NCBI RefSeq assembly: GCF_905196875.1
Contig: NZ_CAJJWO010000004.1
Coordinates: 1-64,000 of the forward strand
Direction: 5' to 3'
Source: an uncultured Parabacteroides sp.
Lineage (GTDB): Bacteria > Bacteroidota > Bacteroidia > Bacteroidales > Tannerellaceae
DNA length: 64,000 nt
This document shows, piece after piece, positions 54,621 through 62,734 of this stretch. Positions within the stretch are counted from its first letter, which is position 1; each line of letters opens with the position of its first letter. Under the pieces are notes generated by a model. It did no database searches and was not told where the DNA came from. It worked only from the letters and a program-made list of their open reading frames with translations. The position numbers were made by a program, and so were the translations under genes.

Positions 54621-55580
54621 ATGAAGAATGATGTGTTGTATGAAAACCTGGTGATGGCGATCAAAGAGAAGTTTCCCGAGCGTGGAAAGCTGACAAGTAT
54701 GTTGGCTGATCTGTTGATGATAGAAAAAGAGGCCGTTTACCGGAGATTGAGGGGAGATGTCCCGTTCACTATCTTCGAAATTGCAGCTATAGCTAACAAG
54801 CTGGATATCTCGCTTGACCATATTATCGGTTGTTCCCTGAAAAAGAGCAGGCCTTTCCAGATGAAAATGGTGAATTTCCTTCATCCCCGGGAGGAAGATT
54901 ATGGGATGCTGGAACATTTCCTCGATTCTTTGAGACATCTTAGGAACGATCCGAATTCTGAAGTGGGAGATGCGCTGAATATTCTTCCCCAGTCGATTGT
55001 ATTAGATTACAGGAATATTTATCGCTTCTATCTTTTCAAATGGATGTATCAGTGCGGAGAAACCATTCCTACTAAATATTGTGATGTGAATCCTCCGGAC
55101 AGGCTCCAATTGATAAATCACGAGATCGTGATGGAAGTAAGGCAAGCTGCCAATGCTTATCATATAATCGATAGCATGACATTTTTGTATCTGGTGAACG
55201 ATATTAAATATTTTGCCAGTATCTATCTTATTACCCGTGAAGAGATAGAATTGCTGAAAAGAGAATTGCATAAATTCCTCGATGACATGGAGACTCTTGC
55301 TGCCCGTGGTTGTTGGGAGGAAGGTAAGAATGTTCACTTTTTTGTCAGCAGTATCAATTTTGAAACCAGTTATAGTTATGTGGAAACCCGCAATTGCCAT
55401 GTAACTATGCTTAAGTCGTTTACCTTAAACGATGCCACTTCATGTGATGATGAAGTATTCCTACGGATGAAAAAGTGGTTGCATTCACTTATACGGACGT
55501 CTACCCTGATCTCGAAAAGTGGAGAGAAAGACCGCATCATGTTCTTTGAACAGCAGCGAAAGGTCGTAGACCGGTTGTAA
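54621..55580 (+). CDS. Helix-turn-helix protein with long unknown C-terminal domain
   Basis: 319 residues, cytoplasmic. The first 70 residues look like a Cro/BetR-type DNA-binding domain (LADLLMIEKEAVYRRLRGDVPFTIFEIAAIANKLDISLDHIIG). The remaining 250 residues, alpha-rich with aromatic blocks (YRNIYRFYLFKWMYQCGET, FLYLVNDIKYFASIYLITREE, NVHFFVSSINFETSYSYVETRN), match no family I can name; similar orphan regulators are common in Parabacteroides and Bacteroides. It may sense a ligand through the C-terminal part. It stands alone with a hairpin after its stop. Confidence 0.7.
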   Translation: MKNDVLYENLVMAIKEKFPERGKLTSMLADLLMIEKEAVYRRLRGDVPFTIFEIAAIANKLDISLDHIIGCSLKKSRPFQMKMVNFLHPREEDYGMLEHFLDSLRHLRNDPNSEVGDALNILPQSIVLDYRNIYRFYLFKWMYQCGETIPTKYCDVNPPDRLQLINHEIVMEVRQAANAYHIIDSMTFLYLVNDIKYFASIYLITREEIELLKRELHKFLDDMETLAARGCWEEGKNVHFFVSSINFETSYSYVETRNCHVTMLKSFTLNDATSCDDEVFLRMKKWLHSLIRTSTLISKSGEKDRIMFFEQQRKVVDRL

Positions 55581-55581
55581 G

Positions 55582-55611
55582 GTTTTCCGGTGGAGAAAAT
55601 ATCCGGAAAAC
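55582..55611 (+). terminator. Hairpin after the HTH regulator gene
   Basis: GTTTTCCGG and CCGGAAAAC pair perfectly over nine bases, directly after the stop at 55580. The downstream T run is weak (TCTCTTATATG), so termination is likely but not certain. Confidence 0.5.
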
Positions 55612-55728
55612 GGCTCTCTTATATGTTAATTTTAGCAGTTTTTGATTATAGTGTATATAGTTTTGTGTTCGATAACATTTTTTGGAAAAGAAGGCGCTCG
55701 AGCTTAACAAATATTGTCTGTAAAAGAC

Positions 55729-55844
55729 TTGACAAAAGCTTGCTGCGACACTATCTTTGTACTGTGGTTTTTTCATAATAGTATTAGATTTAAGGTTAAC
55801 AAAGTTGGTTAGGGCTTGTCGTGAGACAGGCTTTAATTGTTTTT
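55729..55844 (+). ncRNA. Candidate small RNA with own promoter and terminator
   Basis: Promoter: TTG at 55729, 20 bases, TATCTTTG at 55752-55759. Predicted start near 55766. Terminator: GCTTGTC-GTGA-GACAGGC (55814-55831) followed by TTTAATTGTTTTT. This defines a transcript of about 80 bases with no reading frame. A second hairpin (55897-55936, 12 of 13 pairs, then ATTTTT) lies downstream and may end a read-through form. The rest of the 375-base gap shows nothing else. Confidence 0.4.
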
Positions 55845-55896
55845 AGCCCCTTCCTTTTTGTTTTATCTCTGATTATCTTTTAATAAACGGCTGCCT

Positions 55897-55936
55897 ATCG
55901 GACGAGGAACGGGTGCCTGTCGCTTCCTCATCCGAT
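55897..55936 (+). terminator. Hairpin before the S41 gene end
   Basis: ATCGGACGAGGAA and TTCCTCATCCGAT pair at 12 of 13 positions; a run of five T follows on the plus strand. It lies just beyond the stop of the minus-strand S41 gene (55957) but the T run is on the plus side. Confidence 0.4.
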
Positions 55937-55956
55937 GCTTGTCGATTTTTCTGCTG

Positions 55957-57357
55957 TTATTGTGGGAGTAATAACATCCCGTTCGTTCTTTTATTCAGGA
56001 TGGATTTAAAGAATATCTTTGTGTGCTCCGTATTTTCAGCAGGAGTACTTTTCAATCCAGTTTTCAAAATCTGGTTAAATGCAGTTTTAAGCAGCAATTC
56101 CCTGCTATCTCCCAATGGATATAAAGTGTTGTTTACAAACAATTCCTCCAGCAGGATATCCGGTACGAAGCCGTCTTCGTAATCCGCGTTTCCATCTGCA
56201 TTCTTTATATGTAGAACGATAGGGGATATTAACCAGTCGTAATCCTGGTTATCTCCGTATTGTTCGGAGCCAACGGTTTTTCCGATTGTTTGTTCTCCGA
56301 TCAGTGTAATGTTCGATCTTCCCATATATGGGATCAGGCAGTTGATAACTGCCTCGGAGGCTGAGGCTGAATTCGGTCCTACTAATACATATAATTGTTT
56401 CAGGTCCAGATTCTCTCCGGATACAGAACCGGCTGATTCTAAAGCCAGGCTTTTGTTGTTATCCTTGTATTTATCGTTGTACTCCATTTTACAGAAAGTT
56501 TTACCCAGATCTTTAGCAGGGGCAAGCATAGATGTTAACAACTGTGCAGAAGTGACCAATCCTCCTCCATTATAGCGCAAATCGAGAACGAATTCGTTTA
56601 CATTCTGGGATTTGAAGTTCGCAAATATCTGTTTCATCTGTTTATCCCATGTTTTGTCTTCGTAGCCATCCGGTCCGGAAGAGAAATGGTTGTATGCCAG
56701 ATAGCCGATATGTTTATCTCCATAATGATAGACCGAGTCTTTTAAGAAAGGTGTATTTTCTACCGGGCGGCTTGCTGAGATATTGACAGAGTTAGTAATT
56801 GTCCAGTTCTTGTTTCCAGAATTGTATTCGCCGGTATAGAATTTGACTGCGCTTCCACTTCTTAATACACTGATGTCGGTAATGTTGGGTGTTTCGCTAT
56901 TTACAGCTAAGATCCAGTCGCCCCGCTTTAACCCTGATTCTGCTGCGGGTGAATTAGGGAGGATATATACTACCCAGGCCACTTTTGTTTTTGTCCCCGG
57001 CATTTCGGCCGATGCAAATTCAAAACCGTATGTCGATTCCTCGTCGATTGATTTTGTAGAAGTCTTTTTCTTTTCTATTCTTGAGAAATAATGATGCTCT
57101 GTTTCTCCCCTTAACACCTTCCCGTCTTTCTCGGAAAGCAACAGATAAAAGAATTTCTCGGGGTCGGCTGTCATGTCGAGCGATTCCTTTGCCGGGATTT
57201 CGTCATACCACATATAATGCTTTTCCATGATATCGTAGATCCATGCATTTACATTCTCGTCGAGTGTAGGGTCCGGTTTCGGATCGTCTGTCGAACAGGA
57301 GGTCATAACTATTGATAAACATCCCAGGAGGAAACAGAAATAATGTTTGTGATTCAT
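55957..57357 (-). CDS. S41-family C-terminal-processing protease-like lipoprotein
   Basis: 466 residues with lipoprotein signal (VMTSC, about Cys21). Order: an N-terminal helical part (AWIYDIMEKHYMWYDEIPAKE), a PDZ domain (about 110-175, YILPNSPAAESGLKRGDWILAVN), and the S41 peptidase domain (VNEFVLDLRYNGGGLVTSAQLL, then LVGPNSASASEAVINCLIPY with the nucleophile Ser, and IGKTVGSEQYG with the general-base Lys). Periplasmic, outer-membrane-anchored; substrate unknown. It follows a terminator of the Na/Pi transporter gene. Confidence 0.88.
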   Translation of the reverse strand: MNHKHYFCFLLGCLSIVMTSCSTDDPKPDPTLDENVNAWIYDIMEKHYMWYDEIPAKESLDMTADPEKFFYLLLSEKDGKVLRGETEHHYFSRIEKKKTSTKSIDEESTYGFEFASAEMPGTKTKVAWVVYILPNSPAAESGLKRGDWILAVNSETPNITDISVLRSGSAVKFYTGEYNSGNKNWTITNSVNISASRPVENTPFLKDSVYHYGDKHIGYLAYNHFSSGPDGYEDKTWDKQMKQIFANFKSQNVNEFVLDLRYNGGGLVTSAQLLTSMLAPAKDLGKTFCKMEYNDKYKDNNKSLALESAGSVSGENLDLKQLYVLVGPNSASASEAVINCLIPYMGRSNITLIGEQTIGKTVGSEQYGDNQDYDWLISPIVLHIKNADGNADYEDGFVPDILLEELFVNNTLYPLGDSRELLLKTAFNQILKTGLKSTPAENTEHTKIFFKSILNKRTNGMLLLPQ

Positions 57358-57372
57358 CTTCTTTCTATATTG

Positions 57373-57406
57373 AAAAAGCCCCGATCTTATGCAAGATCAG
57401 GACTTT
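57373..57406 (-). terminator. Terminator after the first Na/Pi cotransporter gene
   Basis: Minus strand: AAAGTCCTGATCTT and AAGATCGGGGCTTT pair with a four-base loop, followed by further T. It ends the transporter operon 28 bases after its stop at 57435 and lies in the leader of the S41 gene. Confidence 0.8.
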
Positions 57407-57434
57407 AATGTTCGTTATGCCAACAAATATACGA

Positions 57435-59240
57435 TTATATTTTCTTTTCGATAACTGCTTGAACAACATTTAGAATGTAATCACCCAATTTTTCCGATTC
57501 CGCAATAAGGTCCATGTAGTAGACACCGTCCTGATACTGGTATACCTTATTATTTACATCTTCCATGTTATGGCTCTTCAACTGATTACGATAATTGTTT
57601 ATTTCGTTCTCGATGTTGTAAGACTGGTTGATGTCATCGTGTACCACTTCTGGCATATGCAGAATCTCATTCATGCGGGTCAATGCCTTTTCCACCAGGG
57701 CGAACATCTGATCTATATTGTGATTCTGCCCGTCTGTAAACTCGGATTTACCTTCGTTACGACGTCTGATTCCACGTGCCAGATTGTTACATGCGTCGGC
57801 AATACTTTCTATTTCCGTTACAGCACGCAACATGATACGTATCTCTTCTTTACCTTCGGAACTCAGGCGCCCTTCAGCTACGAACGTCAGGTAGTAGGCG
57901 ATTTCAATCTCCATACGGTCGCTGATGTTCTCATACTTCTCGATACGGCTGAATATTTTCAGGAAGTTATCCTCATTCTTTTCGTAGAACAACTCTTTGA
58001 CCATACCGAACATACGCTGTGTACGTTCGCCGAATACGGCAATTTCCTTTTTAGCCTGCATCAATGACAACTCGGATGTAGAAAGCATACCTGAAGGAAT
58101 ATATTTCAACTGGAACTCTTCCTCGTCGCTGACATTCTTCGGCTTGATAAGGGCCGAACAAACGTATACGTAGAATTTCACGAACCAGATCATGATACAA
58201 ACGTTAGTTATATTGAATACGGTATGGAATAGGGAAAGACCGTAGGAAACAGACACCTGCAATGTCAGTAATTGTTTTTGTAATGCAAGCAGGTGAGGGT
58301 CTGTAATCTGTGCGCTGGATGTAATCAGCGAGATCGTTTTCGGATCGAGCGTACTGAGGAACTGGGTCATTTCGTTCGGATCGCCGGGGCCGTAGTTCGT
58401 TACTATCCAGGAAATCATATTGGTGAACGGATAGAACAGAGCCATGACCCAACAGACTCCGAATACGTTGAACATAAGGTGGGCGAGTGCCGCACGACGA
58501 GCAGACACGTTCGCTGAAATCGCTGCAATATTTGCTGTGATAGTAGTTCCGATATTTTCTCCAAGTACCATGGCGGCAGCCATTTCGAATGGTATCCAAC
58601 CCTGCGTGCACATAATTAATGTGATGGCAACAGTTGCACTGGATGATTGTACAATAACTGTAAGGATGGAACCTAAAAGTAGAAATATAAAGAGGGAGGG
58701 ATATCCCAAAGAGGTGTAATCTTGTAGAAAAGAAAGGATTTCGGGATTACTTTGCAGGTCGGGGACGGATGATTTCAGATAAGAAAGTCCCATGAAGAGG
58801 AAAGCAAAGCCCATTAAAAACTCACCCCATGACTTTCGCCTGCTTTTGCCGGAGAATATCAGTGGGATACATATACCGATAAGCGGCAGGGAAAAGACGC
58901 TGATATCTACTTTAAAACCAAAGAGTGAGATAATCCATGCCGTAACTGTCGTTCCGACGTTGGCTCCCATGATAACACTGATTGACTGGGTTAATGTAAG
59001 AAGCCCTGCGTTAACAAAACTTACAACCATCACGGTGGTGGCACTTGATGACTGAATGAGTGCAGTGATCAGAATTCCGGTCAGAACACCTGTGAAACGG
59101 TTAGTCGTCATTACTGAGAGGATGCCTCGTAGCTTGTCTCCCGCGACTTTCTGTAAACCTTCACTCATCACTTTCATTCCGTATAGGAACATACCTAATG
59201 CTCCTACAAGCGTAAGAAAATCAAAAAAAGAATAGTCCAT
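57435..59240 (-). CDS. Na/Pi cotransporter family protein with PhoU-like tail (second copy)
   Basis: 601 residues. The membrane half holds two inverted Na_Pi repeats with QSSSATTVMVVSF and VQSSSATVAITLIM, GANVGTTVTAWI and GENIGTTITANIAA. The C-terminal third (about 400-601) is a PhoU-like helical domain (RMFGMVKELFYEKNEDNF, ENISDRMEIEIAYYL). Expected to import phosphate with sodium or to regulate phosphate handling. It is a tandem paralogue of the gene at 59292 (same start, many shared blocks, identical last residues NVVQAVIEKKI), 51 bases after it. Confidence 0.92.
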   Translation of the reverse strand: MDYSFFDFLTLVGALGMFLYGMKVMSEGLQKVAGDKLRGILSVMTTNRFTGVLTGILITALIQSSSATTVMVVSFVNAGLLTLTQSISVIMGANVGTTVTAWIISLFGFKVDISVFSLPLIGICIPLIFSGKSRRKSWGEFLMGFAFLFMGLSYLKSSVPDLQSNPEILSFLQDYTSLGYPSLFIFLLLGSILTVIVQSSSATVAITLIMCTQGWIPFEMAAAMVLGENIGTTITANIAAISANVSARRAALAHLMFNVFGVCWVMALFYPFTNMISWIVTNYGPGDPNEMTQFLSTLDPKTISLITSSAQITDPHLLALQKQLLTLQVSVSYGLSLFHTVFNITNVCIMIWFVKFYVYVCSALIKPKNVSDEEEFQLKYIPSGMLSTSELSLMQAKKEIAVFGERTQRMFGMVKELFYEKNEDNFLKIFSRIEKYENISDRMEIEIAYYLTFVAEGRLSSEGKEEIRIMLRAVTEIESIADACNNLARGIRRRNEGKSEFTDGQNHNIDQMFALVEKALTRMNEILHMPEVVHDDINQSYNIENEINNYRNQLKSHNMEDVNNKVYQYQDGVYYMDLIAESEKLGDYILNVVQAVIEKKI

Positions 59241-59291
59241 CTATCTAAGTTTAAGTGGATAAATATCCGATTAAAATGAATGTATGCATAA

Positions 59292-60983
59292 TTATATTTT
59301 CTTTTCGATAACTGCCTGAACAACATTTAGTACATAATCACCCAGTTTTTCAGCTTCACTGACGATATCCATGTAATACACACCGTCTTGATACTGGTAT
59401 GCTTTATTATTGATATCTTCCACATTATGTTGTTTAAGCAGATTACGATAATTGTTTATTTCGTTTTCGATATTGTAAGAAGGATTGATATCATCGTGTA
59501 CCAATTCCGGTTTCTTCAATATCAGGTTCATCTGGCGTAACGCCTGAGTCACCAGTTCGAATATTTTGTCTATGCTATGATTCTGTTTGTCGGTGAAGAT
59601 CGACTTTCCTTCGTTCCGGTGTTTGATGGTACGTGCCAGATTGTTACACGAGTCGGCTATACTTTCAATTTCCGATACGGCACGGAGCATGATACGGATC
59701 TCTTCCTTACTTTCCGAGCTCAGACGGCCTTCTGCCACCAAGGTGAGGTAATTAGCTATCTCTATCTCCATATGGTCGCTGATGTTTTCGTACTTTTCGA
59801 TCCGGTTGTACGTTTTCATGAATACGTCTTCATCTTTTTCATAATATGCCTCTTTCACCATGTTAAACATGCGGGTAGTCCGTTCTGCAAAAAGAGATAT
59901 TTCCTTACTGGCTTGCAGGATGGATAACTCGGCTGTCGACAGGAGGCCGCCGGTGATATAATGCAGGCGATATTCTTCGTCTTCCGGCTTTGATTTGATC
60001 ACAAAACAAACCAACCGTTCGATCGGTTTTATAAACCATATTAATAATAATACGTTGCAGATGTTAAAGGCGGTATGGAATGCCGATAACGTATAAGTGA
60101 TGGCGATATCTTTTGGTGTATTGGGGGCCAGGTAAGTAACAATATTCTTGACTGTATCTATGAACGGATGGAAAATACAAAGTACCCAGATGATTCCGAA
60201 AAAGTTAAATATGAAATGGGCAAATGCCGCCCTTCGGGCTTGTGCATTACCGGTAAGTGCGGCGATATTGGATGTCACGGTGGTTCCGATATTCTCTCCC
60301 ATCACCAGAGCGATACCCAGGTACAGGTCGAGCACGCCGCTCGAACACAATATTAACGTAATAGCCATAACGGCCGCCGACGATTGGACTGCCATCGTGA
60401 TGATACTTCCGACCAGCAGGAATAGCAACACAGACCACATTCCCCATTCCTTACAGGAGGTGATGAATGACAGGATCGCCTGATTATGCTCCAGATCCAT
60501 GTGCATGGCATTCTCCCTCAAGGTCGTCAATCCCAGGAACATAAATGCGAATCCGAAGACGAATTCTCCTAATGATTTGCGACTGCTTTTTTTAGAGAAG
60601 ATAAGAGGTAAAGCCAGGGCGAAGAGCGGATAGATAATGTTGGTCATGTTGAACTGGAAACCGAAGATCGACATGATCCAGGCGGTAATCGTCGTTCCTA
60701 TGTTGGCCCCCATGATGACGGAGATGGCTTGTGTCAGAGTCAGAAGTCCTGCGTTTACAAAGCTGACAGTCATTACGGTGGTTGCTGTCGATGACTGAAC
60801 TGCTGCGGTAACGAACGCACCTGTGAGTAGTCCGGTAAACCGGTTAGTCGTCATGGCGCCTAGGATATTACGAAGATGATCTCCTGTCAGTTTCTGGAGA
60901 CCTTCACTCATAACTTTCATTCCATACATTAAAAGCGCAAGCGAACCGAGCAACTTTAGTACGGTAAAAATTGTATCATCCAT
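59292..60983 (-). CDS. Na/Pi cotransporter family protein with PhoU-like tail (first copy)
   Basis: 563 residues, same two-part layout as its neighbour: repeats with QSSTATTVMTVSF and VQSSAAVMAITLI, GANIGTTITAWI and GENIGTTVTSNIAA, followed by a PhoU-like tail (RMFNMVKEAYYEKDEDVF). It lacks about 38 residues that the other copy has in the loop around FLSTLDPKTISLITSSAQ. One of the QSSSA serines is changed (QSSTA, QSSAA), which may alter ion coupling. Divergent from the nucleoside kinase gene, with the shared promoter gap 60984-61066. Confidence 0.92.
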   Translation of the reverse strand: MDDTIFTVLKLLGSLALLMYGMKVMSEGLQKLTGDHLRNILGAMTTNRFTGLLTGAFVTAAVQSSTATTVMTVSFVNAGLLTLTQAISVIMGANIGTTITAWIMSIFGFQFNMTNIIYPLFALALPLIFSKKSSRKSLGEFVFGFAFMFLGLTTLRENAMHMDLEHNQAILSFITSCKEWGMWSVLLFLLVGSIITMAVQSSAAVMAITLILCSSGVLDLYLGIALVMGENIGTTVTSNIAALTGNAQARRAAFAHFIFNFFGIIWVLCIFHPFIDTVKNIVTYLAPNTPKDIAITYTLSAFHTAFNICNVLLLIWFIKPIERLVCFVIKSKPEDEEYRLHYITGGLLSTAELSILQASKEISLFAERTTRMFNMVKEAYYEKDEDVFMKTYNRIEKYENISDHMEIEIANYLTLVAEGRLSSESKEEIRIMLRAVSEIESIADSCNNLARTIKHRNEGKSIFTDKQNHSIDKIFELVTQALRQMNLILKKPELVHDDINPSYNIENEINNYRNLLKQHNVEDINNKAYQYQDGVYYMDIVSEAEKLGDYVLNVVQAVIEKKI

Positions 60984-61038
60984 TAAAAAATAGTTATACC
61001 TGGAAGTATATCCGATTAATAGTCCTAACTTTAGGCAG

Positions 61039-61046
61039 CAAAACTA
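61039..61046 (-). promoter_or_regulatory. -7 box for the Na/Pi operon
   Basis: Minus strand TAGTTTTG, full match to TANNTTTG, 55 bases before the ATG at 60983; no -33 TTTG. The plus strand of the same gap has TAACTTTA (7 of 8) 36 bases before the kinase gene. Confidence 0.35.
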
Positions 61047-61066
61047 CAAATAATAACTGATATAAT

Positions 61067-62734
61067 ATGTCTGAAACAATCACAATTTATTGCAAAAATA
61101 ACAATAGCTATAAAGAGGTTCCTATCGGTTCTTCTCTATTAGATATCTATACGATGATTGGCGCGCCTTTGCGTTACCGCCCGATGAATGCGCAGGTGAA
61201 CAATAAGGTAGAGGGTTTGAATTTCCGTTGCTGGCATCCGAAAGACGTTGAGTTCGTGGATTATACGCAATCTTCCGGGCTTCGAACTTATGTCCGTTCC
61301 CTGTGTCATATCTTTTCCAAAGCGGTGAACGACGTACTTCCTTCTGCGACATTAAATTTAGAACATCCGATATCAAAAGGTTACTACTGTGTAATCCATA
61401 ACGGAAAGAAGATCGATATCGAAACGATCGACAAGATCAAGAAGCGCATGCGTGAAATAATCGATGCCGATCTGCCTTTCCTTCATAAGACGGTTCGCAC
61501 GGTCGATGCCACGGTCCTGTTCCGTGAACGCGGAATGAATGACAAAGCCCGCCTGATCGAAACGGCTGGGATGCCTTATACTTCGTATTATGAACTGGAC
61601 GGTTATATAAACTTCTTTTACGGATGTCTGACCCCTTCAACCGGTTACATCCAACTGTTTGATATCGTGCCTTACTTTGACGGCGTATTGCTTCAGATAC
61701 CCAAAAGAAGTAATCCGTTGGAACTCGAACCGGCTATCCAGCAGGATAAGATGTTCGAAGCCTATAAGCAGCACTTAACGTTGCAACGTACCTTGGACCT
61801 GAATAATGTCGGTGACCTGAATCGTGCCATCGAGAGCGGCCATACCTCCGAACTGATAATGGTGTCGGAAGCCATGCAGGAGAAACAGGTTGCCAAGATC
61901 GCGGAAGAAATAGCGAAGCGGTATGAAGAGGGAGTTCGTATTGTTTTGATCTCAGGTCCTTCGTCTTCCGGGAAAACCACTTTCTGCAAACGCCTGGAAG
62001 TCCAGCTGATCACAAACCTGATCCACCCGGTAAGTATATCGCTCGACGACTATTTTCTGAACCGGGAAGATACGCCGAAAGATGAAACCGGCGATTATGA
62101 TTTCGAGTCGCTCTATGCCCTTGATCTTCCTTATTTTAACAGTGAGTTGAAGGATTTGCTGTCCGGGAAGGAAATTGATCTGCCGACTTTCGATTTTGGA
62201 ACCGGTAAGCGTATCTATAAGGGTAAGAAATTGAAGATGCAGAAGAATTCTGTTTTGGTAATAGAAGGCATCCATGCCCTGAACCCAGAACTGACTGCCA
62301 TGATAGACGATAAGTTCAAGTACATGGTCTATGTCTCCGTCCTTACCTCGATCTCGTTGGATAACCATAACTGGATACCGACCACCGACAACCGTCTGTT
62401 GCGCCGTATCATCCGTGACTACCGCTTCCGTGGTTATTCGGCAAAGGACACGATTGCGCGTTGGCCCAGTGTGCGCCGGGGTGAGGATAAATGGATCTTC
62501 CCTTATCAGGAGAATGCGGATGCCATGTTTAACAGTGCCATGTTGTATGAACTGGCTGCCCTTCGCAAGTTTGCCGAACCGATCCTGGCCGAGGTACGCG
62601 AAAGCGACAATGAGAATGCAGAAGCTTATCGCCTGTTGCGGTTCCTTCGTTACTTCAACTATATCCCGGATGTAGGGCTGCCCGGCACTTCGCTTCTGCG
62701 TGAGTTCCTGGGAGGTGGAAGTTTCAGGTATTGA
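61067..62734 (+). CDS. Nucleoside (uridine) kinase-like protein with TGS and ThrRS-SAD-like N-terminus
   Basis: 555 residues. N-terminal 60 residues resemble a TGS domain (ITIYCKNNNSYKEVPIGSSLLD), the next 200 an alanyl/threonyl-tRNA synthetase editing-like domain (LNLEHPISKGYYCVI, IKKRMREIIDADLPF). The C-terminal half is a phosphoribulokinase/uridine kinase domain with the P-loop VLISGPSSSGKTTFCKRL (Gly297 on), ISLDDYFLNREDTP and VIEGIHALNPEL. No Walker-type tRNA synthetase core. It likely phosphorylates a nucleoside; the role of the N-terminal domains is unknown. The gene converges with the flippase-like gene, overlapping its 3' end by 11 bases. Confidence 0.85.
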   Translation: MSETITIYCKNNNSYKEVPIGSSLLDIYTMIGAPLRYRPMNAQVNNKVEGLNFRCWHPKDVEFVDYTQSSGLRTYVRSLCHIFSKAVNDVLPSATLNLEHPISKGYYCVIHNGKKIDIETIDKIKKRMREIIDADLPFLHKTVRTVDATVLFRERGMNDKARLIETAGMPYTSYYELDGYINFFYGCLTPSTGYIQLFDIVPYFDGVLLQIPKRSNPLELEPAIQQDKMFEAYKQHLTLQRTLDLNNVGDLNRAIESGHTSELIMVSEAMQEKQVAKIAEEIAKRYEEGVRIVLISGPSSSGKTTFCKRLEVQLITNLIHPVSISLDDYFLNREDTPKDETGDYDFESLYALDLPYFNSELKDLLSGKEIDLPTFDFGTGKRIYKGKKLKMQKNSVLVIEGIHALNPELTAMIDDKFKYMVYVSVLTSISLDNHNWIPTTDNRLLRRIIRDYRFRGYSAKDTIARWPSVRRGEDKWIFPYQENADAMFNSAMLYELAALRKFAEPILAEVRESDNENAEAYRLLRFLRYFNYIPDVGLPGTSLLREFLGGGSFRY

